Shown piece by piece: positions 24,986 through 36,055 of a DNA stretch of 64,000 nucleotides. The stretch is from Ampullaceana balthica. Its lineage: Eukaryota; Mollusca; Gastropoda; Lymnaeidae. The notes under the pieces are model-generated. The model saw nothing but the letters and a program-made list of their open reading frames with translations. It did no database searches and had not been told where the DNA came from. The stretch covers positions 124,001 through 188,000 of the forward strand of contig CALYLW010000015.1 of the NCBI GenBank assembly GCA_944989445.1, written 5' to 3'. Both the position numbers and the translations under genes were made by a program. The first letter of the stretch is position 1. Every line of letters starts with the position of its first letter.

Positions 24986-26167
24986 GTAAGGTGGCATTGG
25001 ATACGGCGGGGCCGGGGGGGGGGAGATGCAGTTAAAGATTCGTTACCTCAGGAGCCGCTATGCACGTGTATAAAATAATGTAAAAAAATGTTACGAGATA
25101 TCTTCTCCAATGTATGATGGTCTAAGTCCTGAAACAAGATACATAGCTACGCTTGGAATAACTGTTAGATAACGTGAGTATGCATTTTATCCATTATTCC
25201 GTAATGTTTTAGGTTAATTTTCTCCCTCCTCAAATGAGAGCAGAGCTCTGCCCTATAAACTCATATTTCAACACGCTTGAACACAACAACGACTTGAACT
25301 GACGGCATTGCAGTCTAACAGTCTAACCCCTTAAACAGCAGTTCACTTGTTGATTTAGAGCCCCACTCTGGACGTAGCCGGTGTGGTTACGGTGCCTCAA
25401 ACAATGATGCATGGCACCGCCCAGCAGATGGCGCGGTTTTCCCAGGAGTTAGTCAACGTTTTAAGGGTGTAATCTCAATATTTCCAGAATGGTTGTTTTT
25501 TTGTGGTTATTTGTTCCTTCTCCCTCACCGTTTGTAGGAAGATAGCCCTTATGTTGCAAGGTTGTGAAGAGGTGACGTGCAGGGAATATAATGCTAGTAC
25601 TTCCCATGGCGACAGTTTTCTTTATATGGAGGTGTGGCGTTTTCGTCAAATGAAATAATGTGTATGTGTGTGAACGGGACGTCCTGGGTTAGAACGGTCA
25701 GTCCCGAGTTAGAACGGTCCGTCCCGGGTTAGAACGGTCAGTCCCGGGTTAGAACGGTCAGTCCCGGGCTAGAACGGTCAGTCCCGGGTTAGAACGGTCC
25801 GTCCCGGGATAGAACGGTCCGTCCCGGGTTAGAACGGTCCGTCCCGGGTTAGAACGGTCAGTCCCGGGTTAGAACGGTCAGTCCCGGGTTAGAACGTCCG
25901 TCCCGGGATAGAATGGTCCGTCCCGGGCTAGAACGGTCCGTCCCGGACTAGAACGGTCAGTCCCGGTTAAAAAGGTCCGTCCCGGGTTGCATTATCCACT
26001 TGAGTGTAGGGTGTATGGCTGAGTTATAGAAGAAGGCGGTGTACTGACATTGTGTTGTATTTATTGCCATGAAGTCATCGCCACAGACATGCAGCTATCA
26101 GGTTCTGCCATGTGTCCGGAAGTTTTGTGTTTACCCTATCCAAGATGGTTCCACGATTTCATTGCAG
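24986..26167 (+). other. receptor intron 1
   Basis: 1182 bp beginning GTAAGG and ending TTTCATTGCAG. It contains the 20-bp array at 25676-25990. An alternative in-frame acceptor lies at 26101. Confidence 0.75.
25676..25990. repeat. 20-bp minisatellite, ~16 copies (intron 1)
   Basis: Units of GTCCCGGGTTAGAACGGTCA or the ...GTCC variant. GC-rich, each with a CCCGGG palindrome. It lies inside receptor intron 1. Confidence 0.96.
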
Positions 26168-26378
26168 CTGTTGCCAGCGAGGTCATGGGTGCCGAGCTGT
26201 TCATCCGAACGTTCACAGACATGAGTCGTCTGCTCCTGATGCAGTCGCTCAGCATCGAAAGGTACCAGGCCATCGCCAGACCCTTTCAGGTGTCCAAGGT
26301 CCAGGCAAGAAGGAGGGCCGTAGTGGTCAGTTTGGTCATTTGGCTCATCTCGGCAGTGATCAGTTCCTTGTCTGTCAG
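26168..26378 (+). CDS. class A GPCR, coding exon 2 (TM3-TM4)
   Basis: Second coding exon, 211 bp (2 + 69 codons + 2). The acceptor ATTTCATTGCAG has a reasonable pyrimidine tract and matches exon-1 phase; the donor is CTGTCAG|GTGAGA. TM3 ends in SIERYQAIARPF, with Glu-Arg-Tyr as the DRY motif. TM4 is AVVVSLVIWLISAVISSLSV with its conserved Trp. With this acceptor the distance from the TM2 proline to the ERY motif is about the class A norm. An acceptor at 26100-26101 (exon from 26102) is also in frame and would insert 22 residues with two Cys, but its tract is poor. The usual Cys at the top of TM3 is absent at the expected spacing in both models. Confidence 0.82.
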
Positions 26379-27439
26379 GTGAGACCGCTCAGTTGAACAT
26401 TATTTAGTGGCCTTCTTTATTACCAAACATTTGAAAAAAATGATTTGTACATTATTTTCCTTTTTGTTTGTGGTCTATGTGAAATGTTCATTTGCTTGTC
26501 AATGTTTATTTGTTCTTGGTTATTATTATTCTCTCTTTTTTTTAAAAATATTTTTTCGGTAAACAACTGAAGCATATTTTGTTCATTTATATCACATATC
26601 ACAAATCGCGGTACGTCTTGACAACATGTCTCTTTGAGTGTCCACTATCCCAAAAGTTTTTTCCCACATAAAAACATTAAAACAAATTCATTTCTTCCTC
26701 TAATCACATTTTAGCCCTGACGTCACACCAACAACTAGCAAACTGAACCCTCGCTTTTATGAGCTTTTTTTTACAGTACTTTCACATTGTTTAAATATAT
26801 TTATTTGAGGACTAGGAGACTTATCTAACGGTGACATTTACAACTGGAGTTTTGTCATGTATTTATGTTTAATTAGGTGAATATAAAGCGCGAATTATCC
26901 ATAAACAATAATTTTGAAAATATTCTAGAATAACGTATTTTATTTCAACCAAAAAAAAATTGTCATGACTTAAACCTTCAATATTGATTTTATTTTTTTA
27001 AAACTCAATCAATAAAGTTATTTTAAAATTTCCATCAATAATTTAAACCATTTTTTATCGACGCCTTGCTTAACGGTTCGTTGTCTCTGTGAACGATTGG
27101 GCCAATTAAATTATAATGAGGAACTCTGAAATGGCGAACAAACGTTAATGTAATTTATTTTGTCATTTTATCAAAGGCTTACATGTTGACACTCTGTCGT
27201 CTGCTTCTTGTTAACCTAAAAGTTAACTCTCCAACAACCAATCAATAAGGCAATAAACCAATCAAACACACACACACACACAAATAACCACACACACACT
27301 GTACTTGATGAGATGCACCTTAAACAAACAAATTTCGCTGTGATTTAAGGCCCCAAAGCGGCCATTAAACGTGTAAAATAGCCCCACAAACTGGATTTAA
27401 ATTGGCAATTACCCAACAAAACCTGCCCCCTTCCTCCCC
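26379..27439. other. receptor intron 2, 5' part
   Basis: Start of the 14.7-kb intron 2 (26379-41045). AT-rich with a short CA microsatellite near 27269-27298. No exon or element recognised. Confidence 0.6.
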
Positions 27440-27919
27440 CATCACATACACACGAGTACTAACAGCCACGACACTGCAAAGATTTACACCCCTTCCTCAC
27501 CACTGCACACAAGTATTAACTGCCCCGACACTGCAAGGACCCCTCTTCCCACACCAGTACTAACAGCCCCGACACTGCAAGGACCTCCCCAATCCCACGC
27601 ACACATACACGCCAGTACTAACAGGGCTGACACTGAAAGGACCCCACACACCAGTACTTAAAGTCATGACACTGCAAGGATCCCCGACCCCACCCTCCGG
27701 ACACAAACACCAGTACTTACAGCCATGGCACTGCAAGGACATCCCCCTTACCGCACACATACACACCAGTACTAACAGGGCTGACACTGCAAGGATCCCA
27801 CACACCAGTACTAAAAGTCATGACACTGCAAGGACCCCCGACCCCACCCTCCGGACACAAACACCAGTACTAATAGCCATGGCACTGCAAGGACCTCCCC
27901 CTTACCGTACACGTACACA
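27440..27919. repeat. ~55-65-bp minisatellite, left half
   Basis: Units built from GACACTGCAAGGACC and CACACCAGTACTAACAGCC with variable middles, about nine copies. The array resumes at 30866, so it was split by the hAT insertion at 27920-30865. Confidence 0.85.
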
Positions 27920-28589
27920 CAGTGGCGTAGCTAGGGGGGCGGTGGGGGCGGTCCGCCCCGGGCGGCACTCATTTAGGGGCGGCATTTGTGGGCATTTGAA
28001 AAGTACAACCATTTCCGACAACTGCCCTTTTTCTTTTGAAAGGGAAAAACCAAGGTGAAACAAAAATATTCGTAATTTCGAGTCTTAATTAACGGATTCG
28101 CACAACATTTGTTTGATTACATAGTGAATATTATAACTAAAGCAAAACCGTTCACAAATTTTTAATCACTCAAAAAACGTATCCATTTGTTTGGAAAACT
28201 AAGCGGTTTAAGTCACAAATGACGCTTTTGTAAGAAAACTACAAAAAAAAACAAACACATCAACGCTGGGCCGAATAATGTGTGCTATTAATATCGCCAC
28301 GACAGTTTGTACGTGGAATTTCGACATTCGCAGAATGATGCGCGAACAAGTACCTACATGGCATGGTGGTTCAAATTATGTGTTTAACTTGCAAGTAGTA
28401 ATTTATATTACTGTTTCAGTTTTCAGTAAATTACTTTAAGGTAAGTTATTAAAAATTAAATTTATTTTGTTTTTATTGCATTAAAGTAGCACAAATAATT
28501 TGAGTTTTTCATTAAAATACGGTTATTCATTAAGCATGTTAAGCCTATCTAATTAAAGTAATATTAATAGTAATGTGTAAATAATTTGA

Positions 28590-28760
28590 TTTCGTCTATT
28601 TAATAATAATAATAATAACAAATAATAATAATAATAATAATTGATAATTTATATAGTGCTGTATCAGCATGTATCCCAGTAAGGAACCAGGCTCACCGCG
28701 CTTTACATGGAGATCATAACATACATATAATAATTAAATAACCATTCATACTATAATAAC
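28590..28760. repeat. (TAA)n microsatellite and adjoining repeat-like DNA
   Basis: TAA repeats followed by TTTATATAGTGCTGTATCAG and CTCACCGCGCTTTACATGG. This resembles interspersed-repeat ends adjoining microsatellites, but I cannot assign a family. Confidence 0.45.
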
Positions 28761-28959
28761 AACATAAAGGACAGTACATTACACATAAGCTACGCTAATC
28801 ATAAAACAAATGTTGTTTTATTAATTTTGTTAATACATTTTGAAAAGATGCGTCTTAAGTGCAGTCGTAAAGGACTTGGTAGTTGGAATACTACGAATGT
28901 GTAATGGTAGAGAATTCCATTGTATTTTATGGACAATTGTTAAGATTTATGACAAGAAT

Positions 28960-29665
28960 ATGTAAATATTCAAATTTCTCTGTTAATAAACACCCCAATA
29001 GGCATAATAATTTCGAAAAAGACATACTTTAAAATTTCAAGCGTCTTGGTAAAATTTCATGGAACAAAGAGATGTGCTAATACAAAATTCTGTTATATCA
29101 GCCAAACAACTTGTGAAGAGATGGAGATATCAAGTGAACGTTGAGTTAGAAGGAGAAAAAATATGAGTAGGGAAAAATCAGAAGACATGCTTCTATCTTT
29201 AGAACAAGAAGTACAACGAGAAATGTTTTTATCCATGGATGGAATTATAAAATAAAATAACGCTTTTATGAGTTGCATGTCCTTGCAAGAAAATATTCGT
29301 ATCTATTACCATGTAACCTACTAAATGAAGCATTTAAACATCAAATAAATTACTTCACTGACATTGATAAAAAACAGTTCAATATGGAAAGAAAAAGGAT
29401 CCAGGTTTTTATGGCAGTACCGACACTACAAAAAGAGACATTATGTGAGAAAAACTGGGGGAAAGGCCTTGACCTTGATCTATTAAAATGTATTCAACAG
29501 TATAGATTGGAAAATTCTGTACCCAACATTGTAATTTTGCTGAATATTTTCAACTATTGCTATCAGTGTCGCTAGTTGTGAAAGGAACTTCTCCAAACTG
29601 AAGTTGATAAAAAATTATATTCGTTCCACAATGAGCGATTAAAGACAACAAAATCTTGCAATACT
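28960..29665 (+). pseudogene. decayed hAT transposase C-terminal part
   Basis: Several frames together encode a decayed transposase. The best-preserved stretch has SVPNIVILLNIFN, then after a frameshift SVASCERNFSKLKLIKNY followed by IRSTMSD, a typical hAT C-terminal dimerisation motif (ZMYM1/TTF-type relatives have the same block). In-frame stops and at least two frameshifts rule out a working protein. The motif is interrupted by a SINE from 29673 and continues in frame for a few codons after 29940. Confidence 0.75.
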
Positions 29666-29672
29666 GCCCATA

Positions 29673-29937
29673 TCTTACCTTATCTATACAGACGCTCCTT
29701 CTATTCAGAAGATAATTTCGTCTACAGACCATGATGGATGATTTGTTGGCAAGTGATGCAGCTTTCTATGAGGGTTCCACGCATTACCCAAACACCTAAC
29801 TAGTGTTAGGTACTCATTCGGAGCTGGGTGACTCAGGGACGCCCTACGCCCGGGAACAAATCCTTGCCTTCACTTGGGCTCGAACACGTGACCATCGGTA
29901 CGCCAGTCGAGCGCGCTGCCACACGACCACCGTGTCC
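29673..29937 (-). mobile_element. tRNA-derived SINE, copy 1
   Basis: Same family as 49157-49436. In minus orientation it starts with a tRNA-like head (A-box region GGTGGTCGTGTGGCAGCG, B-box region GTTCGAGCCC). A central segment with GTAATGCGTGGAACCC follows, then a 3' tail GAAGGAGCGTCTGTATAGAT and GATAAG-like repeats. A short direct repeat CCATA flanks it (29668-29672, 29936-29940). It interrupts the hAT transposase remnant. Confidence 0.85.
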
Positions 29938-29940
29938 ATA

Positions 29941-30384
29941 GAACAAGGTGTAAACAAATAATTTTAATTTTGATAATAATACACGATGTTTCTATTATGA
30001 AAGTTAGGAACGTAAATTTATAAATATGTTTACATACTAATGTATACAATTTCTTTGGAAAAAAAAATCATTTATTCATAAATACAAAATAAAAGTATAG
30101 TAATTGGTAATGTTTTTTGGTGTGTAAATTTGGAAAATGTTTTGTCTCATTTGGGGGGGGGTACCTGCGACCACAGTAACTTTCTTATGGCCTTTAAAAA
30201 AAAGTATCTTGTACATTTATAAATGTGTATTTATAGGTATATAATCTTATGCGGCATCTTTTATTACTGCTTACATAAATATGGCATGCAATGGTAAACA
30301 TGTCCCCCACCTTTAATTCGTTTCAATTACAATTATTTATTCATATTTATTAATTTATAAAAACCATAATATAACCGACTAAGT
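29941..30384. other. hAT 3' region, no gene
   Basis: AT-rich interior of the 27920-30865 element after the transposase remnant. Nothing else recognised. Confidence 0.5.
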
Positions 30385-30805
30385 GGCCGTCCATAAATGA
30401 CGTCACGCTATTTTGACTGATATTTCACCCCCTCCCTCCTCGTCACACGTCGTCACAAAAACTTAGACCCCTTCTTCAATAAGACGTCACAAAGCTTTGA
30501 CAACCCCCCCCCCTCCTAAAAGCCGTATTTTCTGTTTGAAAATGAGCATGTTTCAAATTAAATTTTTGCCATTTAAGTATTTTTTTAGTGTAACGCTGCA
30601 TTCTAATATCTAACATGCGTCTTACATAAACGTCATTAAATAAAGTGTCAGTAATCAAATATTTAAGTGGAAATTTATTTAAAGTTGCGCATTTTTGACG
30701 TGATGTCACATTTCTTAACCACCTCCCCCCCTTTTCACACATCGTCACAAACGTGTGACTCCCCCCCCCCACCCCAGGTGCGTGATGTCATTTGTGAACG
30801 GCCCC
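30385..30805. mobile_element. Harbinger-like MITE nested in hAT
   Basis: Left GGCCGTCCATAAATGACGTC, right GTCATTTGTGAACGGCCCC, with C-rich subterminal blocks and CGTCACAAA motifs on both sides. Same termini as 14620-16574 and 45935-46215. The left tip lacks two G and the target duplication is unclear. Confidence 0.7.
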
Positions 30806-30865
30806 GAAAAAAAAGCGGCAAATTGGAGACCGCCCCGGGTGGCAAAAGTTCAAGCTACGCCACTG

Positions 30866-30960
30866 CATACACACCAGTACTAACAGGGCTGACACTGCAA
30901 GGACCCCCCCCTCCCCACATACACACACACCAGTACTAACAGCCCCAACACTGCCAGGCG
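30866..30960. repeat. minisatellite, right half
   Basis: Continuation of the 27440-27919 array: CACCAGTACTAACAGGGC and GACACTGCAAGGACC, about 1.5 units. Confidence 0.85.
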
Positions 30961-32003
30961 TCAACATCCTAGTACTGCACGTACTCTTGTATCTTTCATC
31001 TCAGATCACAGCCATCATCCTGGTTAATTTGCCAAACATTGGAGAGGGCCGTCAGGGGAAATAAATCCATTTATTGAACGTTTTCTACTTAATTATTAAA
31101 ATGACGAAATAAATCTCATGAAATAAAGTTTATTTTGGAAATAAATGAGAAAATGTCACATCATCTCAGAGGATGCCACCTCATTCGGTCCAATTGTAGT
31201 CTGAAAATAGATTGGACAAGGGGATGTCATTCCGCACTTTTATTATGTCGGTCACAATGATTCTGTCCCCTGGCTCGGACTACGTGCACAATTCAGTGTC
31301 GTTTGTTGGTTTTCATTGACCAATGTGATCAAATCCTCTTATCAACAATCGATTTTATTTAACTTCACAACTCTGACCATTGGTCCGGGACTAATCTTGT
31401 CACTAAATTTTCACCCACTCCTTGTTTGTTTGTCTTGAGATGTGGCTCACATTCTTATGTTTGGTGGGAGTCGGGAACAACATATATTTATGAAAATGAA
31501 AACTATTTACAAGATATTATTTTTAAAATTGAATGTAACCGTATTCGAACCAGCTGTCAACAGTATTCCCCCCCCCTTTCACCATTCCCCCACTACCGCT
31601 AATGATCCCCCACCCCCACCCCAAAGTAAAATATTAATAATAAGTTAGTTGTGTATTTGGAAAACTAAGAGCCCCCGATCTGTTCTATATTGGCAACAAG
31701 ATAATGGCCATTTCAAGAACGTATTTGGACATTTCACGTAAGTTAATAAAATGATCTTTGGGGAGGGGGGGTGGTGGAGGGCTGGTCATACAAATTATTA
31801 CTATGGACTGAGAGGAGGCTAGTCACGTAACTTAATGTTATGGTCGTTGGGGGAGGGGAGTGTAGTTAAATTTGCAAAGATTGGATGGGAGCAGGGTGAT
31901 ATGAATGTAATGTCTTAGTGTATTGACAACCGTAGTAACTAACGCTCTACACATAGGTAACGTCCACTGAATCTTTCTTCCGAAATATATTTCTTATCTG
32001 TTT
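30961..32003. other. intron 2, nothing recognised
   Basis: Unique-looking intronic DNA with G/C-rich runs near 31570-31620 and 31760-31860. No coding or mobile-element signature. Confidence 0.45.
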
Positions 32004-32230
32004 AGTGTATCCAGAGGTGTCCAAAGACCGGCCCACGGGCCAAAACCGGCCCGCGATGATTTTTTATCTGGCCCGCGGCCTCGTCTGAAATAACTAATTG
32101 TATGACGTATTATTTCTGTAACGACATTATATTTATAAGAAAAGTCAAAATTGTGTACTCTTTTGAGTACGTCAAATGATGGCGAAAATCGATGACGTTT
32201 TATTTTTAACAACGCGGACTTGTTTTTTTT

Positions 32231-32930
32231 TAGGGCTGCGGAAATTAACGATTAATTTCTCGATTAATCGTTAAAAAATTTTATCGATGAAAATTATTTT
32301 AATCGATAAAAAATTCGATTAAAATTAAATAAAATATTTATAATGTTTTTAAAAAAATTGTATAAATAAATAATTAATTATTAAAAATTAATAATAATTT
32401 ATATATATTTTTTACGTACAAACTTCTCCCGCGTAATATTATAGATCATTTTATTCAAACTTATGTGGACCGGTAGACTTCAACTAAAAATGGCTGAAGG
32501 CATCAGCGCAGTTAAATTTTAAAATATATCAGGAAAGTTTAGCAAAAATTTTGTTTTTAAGCTAACTGCGGATGGCAAAGTCGAAGATGGTGAAAAAGTT
32601 TACTGCGTTCACTGCCATAAACAATTCTCTTTTAAAGGATCAAATACATTGCTGACGTACCACCTTCAGCACAAACATCCGATCAAGCATCAACACATTG
32701 TCATAAAATTTAGTTCATTATATTCTTAATTTTCAAGGTCTGTGAGACAGGGGAAATAACTCAATAAAATTTTTAAAATTCAATTACCTGTTTTTGTTAC
32801 TTTCCTTGAAATGTTCAGATTAATGACGTCATAAATTTCTATTTTTGGCTTTAATCGAAATTAACGATTAATTAATCGTAAATTTTTCAAAAGTTAACAA
32901 TTAAATTTAAATTAATCGATAACAGCACTA
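32231..32930. mobile_element. nested hAT derivative with BED-finger remnant
   Basis: Ends TAGGGCTGCGG and CAGCACTA are imperfect inverted repeats. Subterminal GATTAATCG-rich DNA occurs on both sides (ATTAACGATTAAT). Between them a BED-type zinc finger remnant survives (see 32548-32693). The rest of its transposase is deleted. Confidence 0.7.
32548..32693 (+). pseudogene. BED zinc-finger fragment of a hAT transposase
   Basis: The reading frame encodes VYCVHCHKQFSFKGSNTLL followed by TYHLQHKH, with Cys-x2-Cys then His-x4-His spacing as in the BED DNA-binding domain of hAT transposases. A nearby ATG (about 32490) opens a short ORF that stops before this domain. Only this domain is visible; the catalytic region is missing. 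Confidence 0.75.
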
Positions 32931-33089
32931 GTTAGGTTTTTTGTTAAACCCAATGAATTTATGTGCTGTTAAGTAAATTTTAATACTTTTTTTTTCGCCA
33001 TCTCAGTAGCAAATATGGCGTCTTTGAACTTATAAGTTTTTAATAGTTTTTTGTAATTTCCCTATTGATAAGAAACACAACAAATCATT

Positions 33090-34480
33090 TCCTGATGGCA
33101 AAAGAATGTAAAAGAATGTATGATGAAAATTGTTGAAAATATATGTCTTGAGAAAAAGCAGGTCTTTGCCAATGTTTGCCTGTCACGCAACACTGTGGCT
33201 CACAGGATTGAAGAAATATCATCTGACATTAAGAGACAATTATAGGTAAAAGCAGAACAAATGATTTTTTTCGACAGCCTGTGATGAAAGCACTGATGCA
33301 TCTGACACTATGCAACTTCTTATATTTTAGAGGAGTTAATGATGACATGTGTGTGAGTGAAGAATTACTTGACCTTCAGAATCTTAAAGACCAAACAAGG
33401 GGGAAAGATTTATTTACTTCCGTTTGTTCTGCTGTCAATGACATTAAACTACGATGGAAAAATATCTGGATTTATTACTGATGGGGCTCCTGCCATGATT
33501 GGTGAGCATAGTGGACTAGCAACAATTATCTGTAACAACGTCAGCGAAGACGGTGGCAAAGATTTTGAACCTCACTGTTGTATTCACCAACAAGTTCTTT
33601 GTGCCAAACATCTTAGATATTATCATGTCTTTAAGCATGTGATAAAAGCTATAAACTCTATTCGCTCTAAAGCTATGTTACACCATCAGTTCAACAGCTG
33701 CTTCTTGGCATCCAGGGAGAATACGGAGATGATGTATATCACAATGATGTAAGGTGGCTCAGTCGGGGTACAGCAATTCAGCGCTTCTACGCACTTAAAA
33801 AAGAAACTGGATAATTCATGGAAGATAAGAAGCAATCAATTCCAGAACTATCTGATACTGCGTGTCTGGCAGATTTAACATTTTTAGTTCATATGGCAAG
33901 ACATGTAGACGCTCTTAACATAAATCTTCAAGGGCGCATTGCAGTTGTAAGCCAATTATATTCACATATCAACAATTATATTCACATATCAAGACCTTTG
34001 GTAACAAGCTGCAACTTTTTCAAAGGCAACTGTCTCAAATGAAGCCTAATACGACACATTTCCACTCGCTATTGGAAAGCATGGCAAGTTTTCCAGAACG
34101 AAGCTTCAATTAGCAAATGCAGAGGTATTTGCAGATATCACATCCCTGGCTGCTGAATTTCAAATATGCTTTCAGGACTTTGCAACTATTGAAAAGAGTA
34201 AATCCTGTTTTTCTACACTTTTCTCTGTTGACCCTGATAATGACCCAGGGTATCTGCAACTAGAACTGTTTGTGTTGCAAAGTGTTGCTGAATGTCGCAT
34301 CAGAAAACAACAGCTTTCTTTCATTGACTTTTACCGCCAGGTGGATAAAGAGAGACTCCAAGATACTCGAACATTTGCTAAGACATCCTTGTTTGGCTCG
34401 ACATACTCGCGTGAGCAGACATTTTTATTTAATAAATTTTAACAAGAACCGCGTGATGACGAGAATAAGTGACTTTCACC
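33090..34480 (+). pseudogene. decayed hAT transposase (GTF2IRD2/ZBED-like type)
   Basis: Blocks in successive frames match the order of a hAT transposase related to the vertebrate GTF2IRD2/SCAND3-type domesticated proteins. They are VFANVCLSRNTVAHRIEEIS (33156-33215), CDESTDASDT (~33279), FITDGAPAMIGEHSGLA (~33466), CCIHQQVLCAKHL (~33576), VRWLSRGTAIQRFYALKKE (~33749), IPELSDTACLADLTFLVHM (~33839), and the C-terminal TFAKTSLFGSTYSREQTF (~34370). Stops at about 33243 and elsewhere plus at least five frameshifts make it non-functional. The N-terminal DNA-binding part is not visible. It is an old copy inside the receptor intron, not a host gene. Confidence 0.85.
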
Positions 34481-34503
34481 TGCGCGATGTCATACGGTTC
34501 CCT

Positions 34504-34606
34504 GACAAAACGACAAGGTGACAAAACCTTGTCGTTTTGTCACCATGTCATTTTGTCACTTGTCGTTTTGTCACCTTGTCGTTTTGTCACTTGTCGTTTT
34601 GTCTGG
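34504..34606. repeat. hairpin and short subterminal repeats in hAT
   Basis: A perfect 15-bp inverted repeat, GACAAAACGACAAGG (34504-34518) and its complement (34527-34541), has an 8-bp loop. It is followed by three more copies of CTTGTCGTTTTGTC. It lies between the transposase remnant and the right terminus. Confidence 0.85.
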
Positions 34607-34815
34607 TTAACATATCATACGTATCAAAACCAGTTGAATTAAGTCTGATCTGATCTACTTATTGCATTCAAGAGCTCAGTTTCACCCTTCACAGTAAAAT
34701 TTGGCAATAAAACCTCTCAACGTATGTATTTTTTTTATATTATTTTAATCCAGCCCGCGAATATCTTTTACCGCAAGGAATATGGCCCGCCATGCAAAAT
34801 GTTTGGACGCCCCTG

Positions 34816-36055
34816 GTGTAGTCAATATCCCATGACAAAGATAACTATAATATCGATACCTTATGGCACGTGTTTTGACAGTCAAGTTACTGCATATGTG
34901 TGTCAATGGTTTGAGAATCACTGTTGTCGAGTAATCGTGTTGTATCTTTTGTTGTAAGTTGTGTTCAGTGGACAGAATGTTTCGTGAGTGAACAGAGGAG
35001 TGATTGTAATCGACTGTTGGTGCGGGACCACTGCAAATAGAGGTAGTGAGTGAGATAACAAAACTATTGGTTAGATTAAACACGAGATAGGTTAGACACG
35101 GATAGACCCGGCATTATTGATATATAGGTCTTGTCATTTCAGTGGGGAATCTATTATTAGAAATTTTCAGGATTTGCAGTTGTTTACCTCTTTAATACAA
35201 CACTAAAAATAAAAAAAATTCTGTTAAAGTTAAAAACAAGTAATAAAAACTCGAATGAGTATTTAAACGCAATTTCCAAAACTTTTCCCAGTACAATATA
35301 GTGTTCAGCAAGTAAATAACGATCACACATAATTTTAATACTTCATAACAGAAAAATAAGTTTATTAGTGAAATTTAAGGACTTGAATGAATATTTTTTC
35401 TCTATGACGTTATATCCCCTCACTCTCCGTCAGACCAAGAATGTGTCAATATAATGCACACCGTGCAACAGTCTAACATTAGCATTCACAGAGCAGGAAA
35501 ACCCCGTTAACTATCATTCTAGATGACATTAAAAGTCATTTAAAATCAATAATTCTGAAACTAAACAAAACAATTGCTATCTACAAATTGCTGTTAAAAT
35601 TACGGGAGTCGAACGAAAAGAGATTTTTCAAAAATTCCTTCTCCTATATTGTTCTAAATATTATTATTAGCTATCGTTTGGCGTTTGTTTTAACCCGATA
35701 GATGTTATGGTTGGCGAAAAATTGACAAAATACTGACTTTTTTTCTCATTTTTTATATTGCATTTTCCAGGAAATCCAATAAACCTTTTCTGAATTTTTT
35801 TTGGCCCGTGCACATCCATGGGACCTCCTTAACATATCTGCAAAGACCCTAACCCTCTATCTCGTATGGTTCAGGAGGAGTTGCTTGTTCAAACTCGATC
35901 AGACAGCACAGACATTTCAAATATATAAAAACCATTATTGCAAGGGAAATTGAATTTTAAAAAACAACAACAAATAAACATGTTCATAGTTGAACAAAGT
36001 AAAAAAACGTCATAAGATATGAATTTTCCCAAATCCTATTAATATAACATGGTGG
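34816..36055. other. intron 2, nothing recognised
   Basis: AT-rich intronic sequence. No coding region or element is supported. Confidence 0.45.

Larger units (their letters stand above)
27920..30865. mobile_element. hAT transposon inserted in the minisatellite
   Basis: 2946-bp element with perfect 13-bp inverted termini (CAGTGGCGTAGCT at 27920; AGCTACGCCACTG ending 30865). It is flanked by an 8-bp duplication with one mismatch (CGTACACA, CATACACA). GC-rich subterminal segments mirror each other (GGCGGTCCGCCCCGGGCGGC versus ACCGCCCCGGGTGGC). It contains a decayed hAT transposase C-terminus, a SINE and a Harbinger-like MITE, all acquired or decayed after insertion. Confidence 0.85.
32012..34815. 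mobile_element. hAT transposon with nested insertion
   Basis: Termini CAGAGGTGTCCAAAGACC (left) and TGTTTGGACGCCCCTG (right) are imperfect inverted repeats. GGCCCGCGG and GGCCCGCC blocks sit just inside. Flanks GTGTATC (32005-32011) and GTGTAGTC (34816-34823) look like a decayed 8-bp duplication. Length is 2.8 kb including a nested ~700-bp hAT derivative (32231-32930). The transposase at 33090-34480 is decayed. Confidence 0.75.

Noticed and set aside
33090..34480. Host GTF2IRD2-like gene
   Set aside because: Frameshifts, stops, transposon termini and a decayed target duplication identify it as a dead hAT transposase copy.
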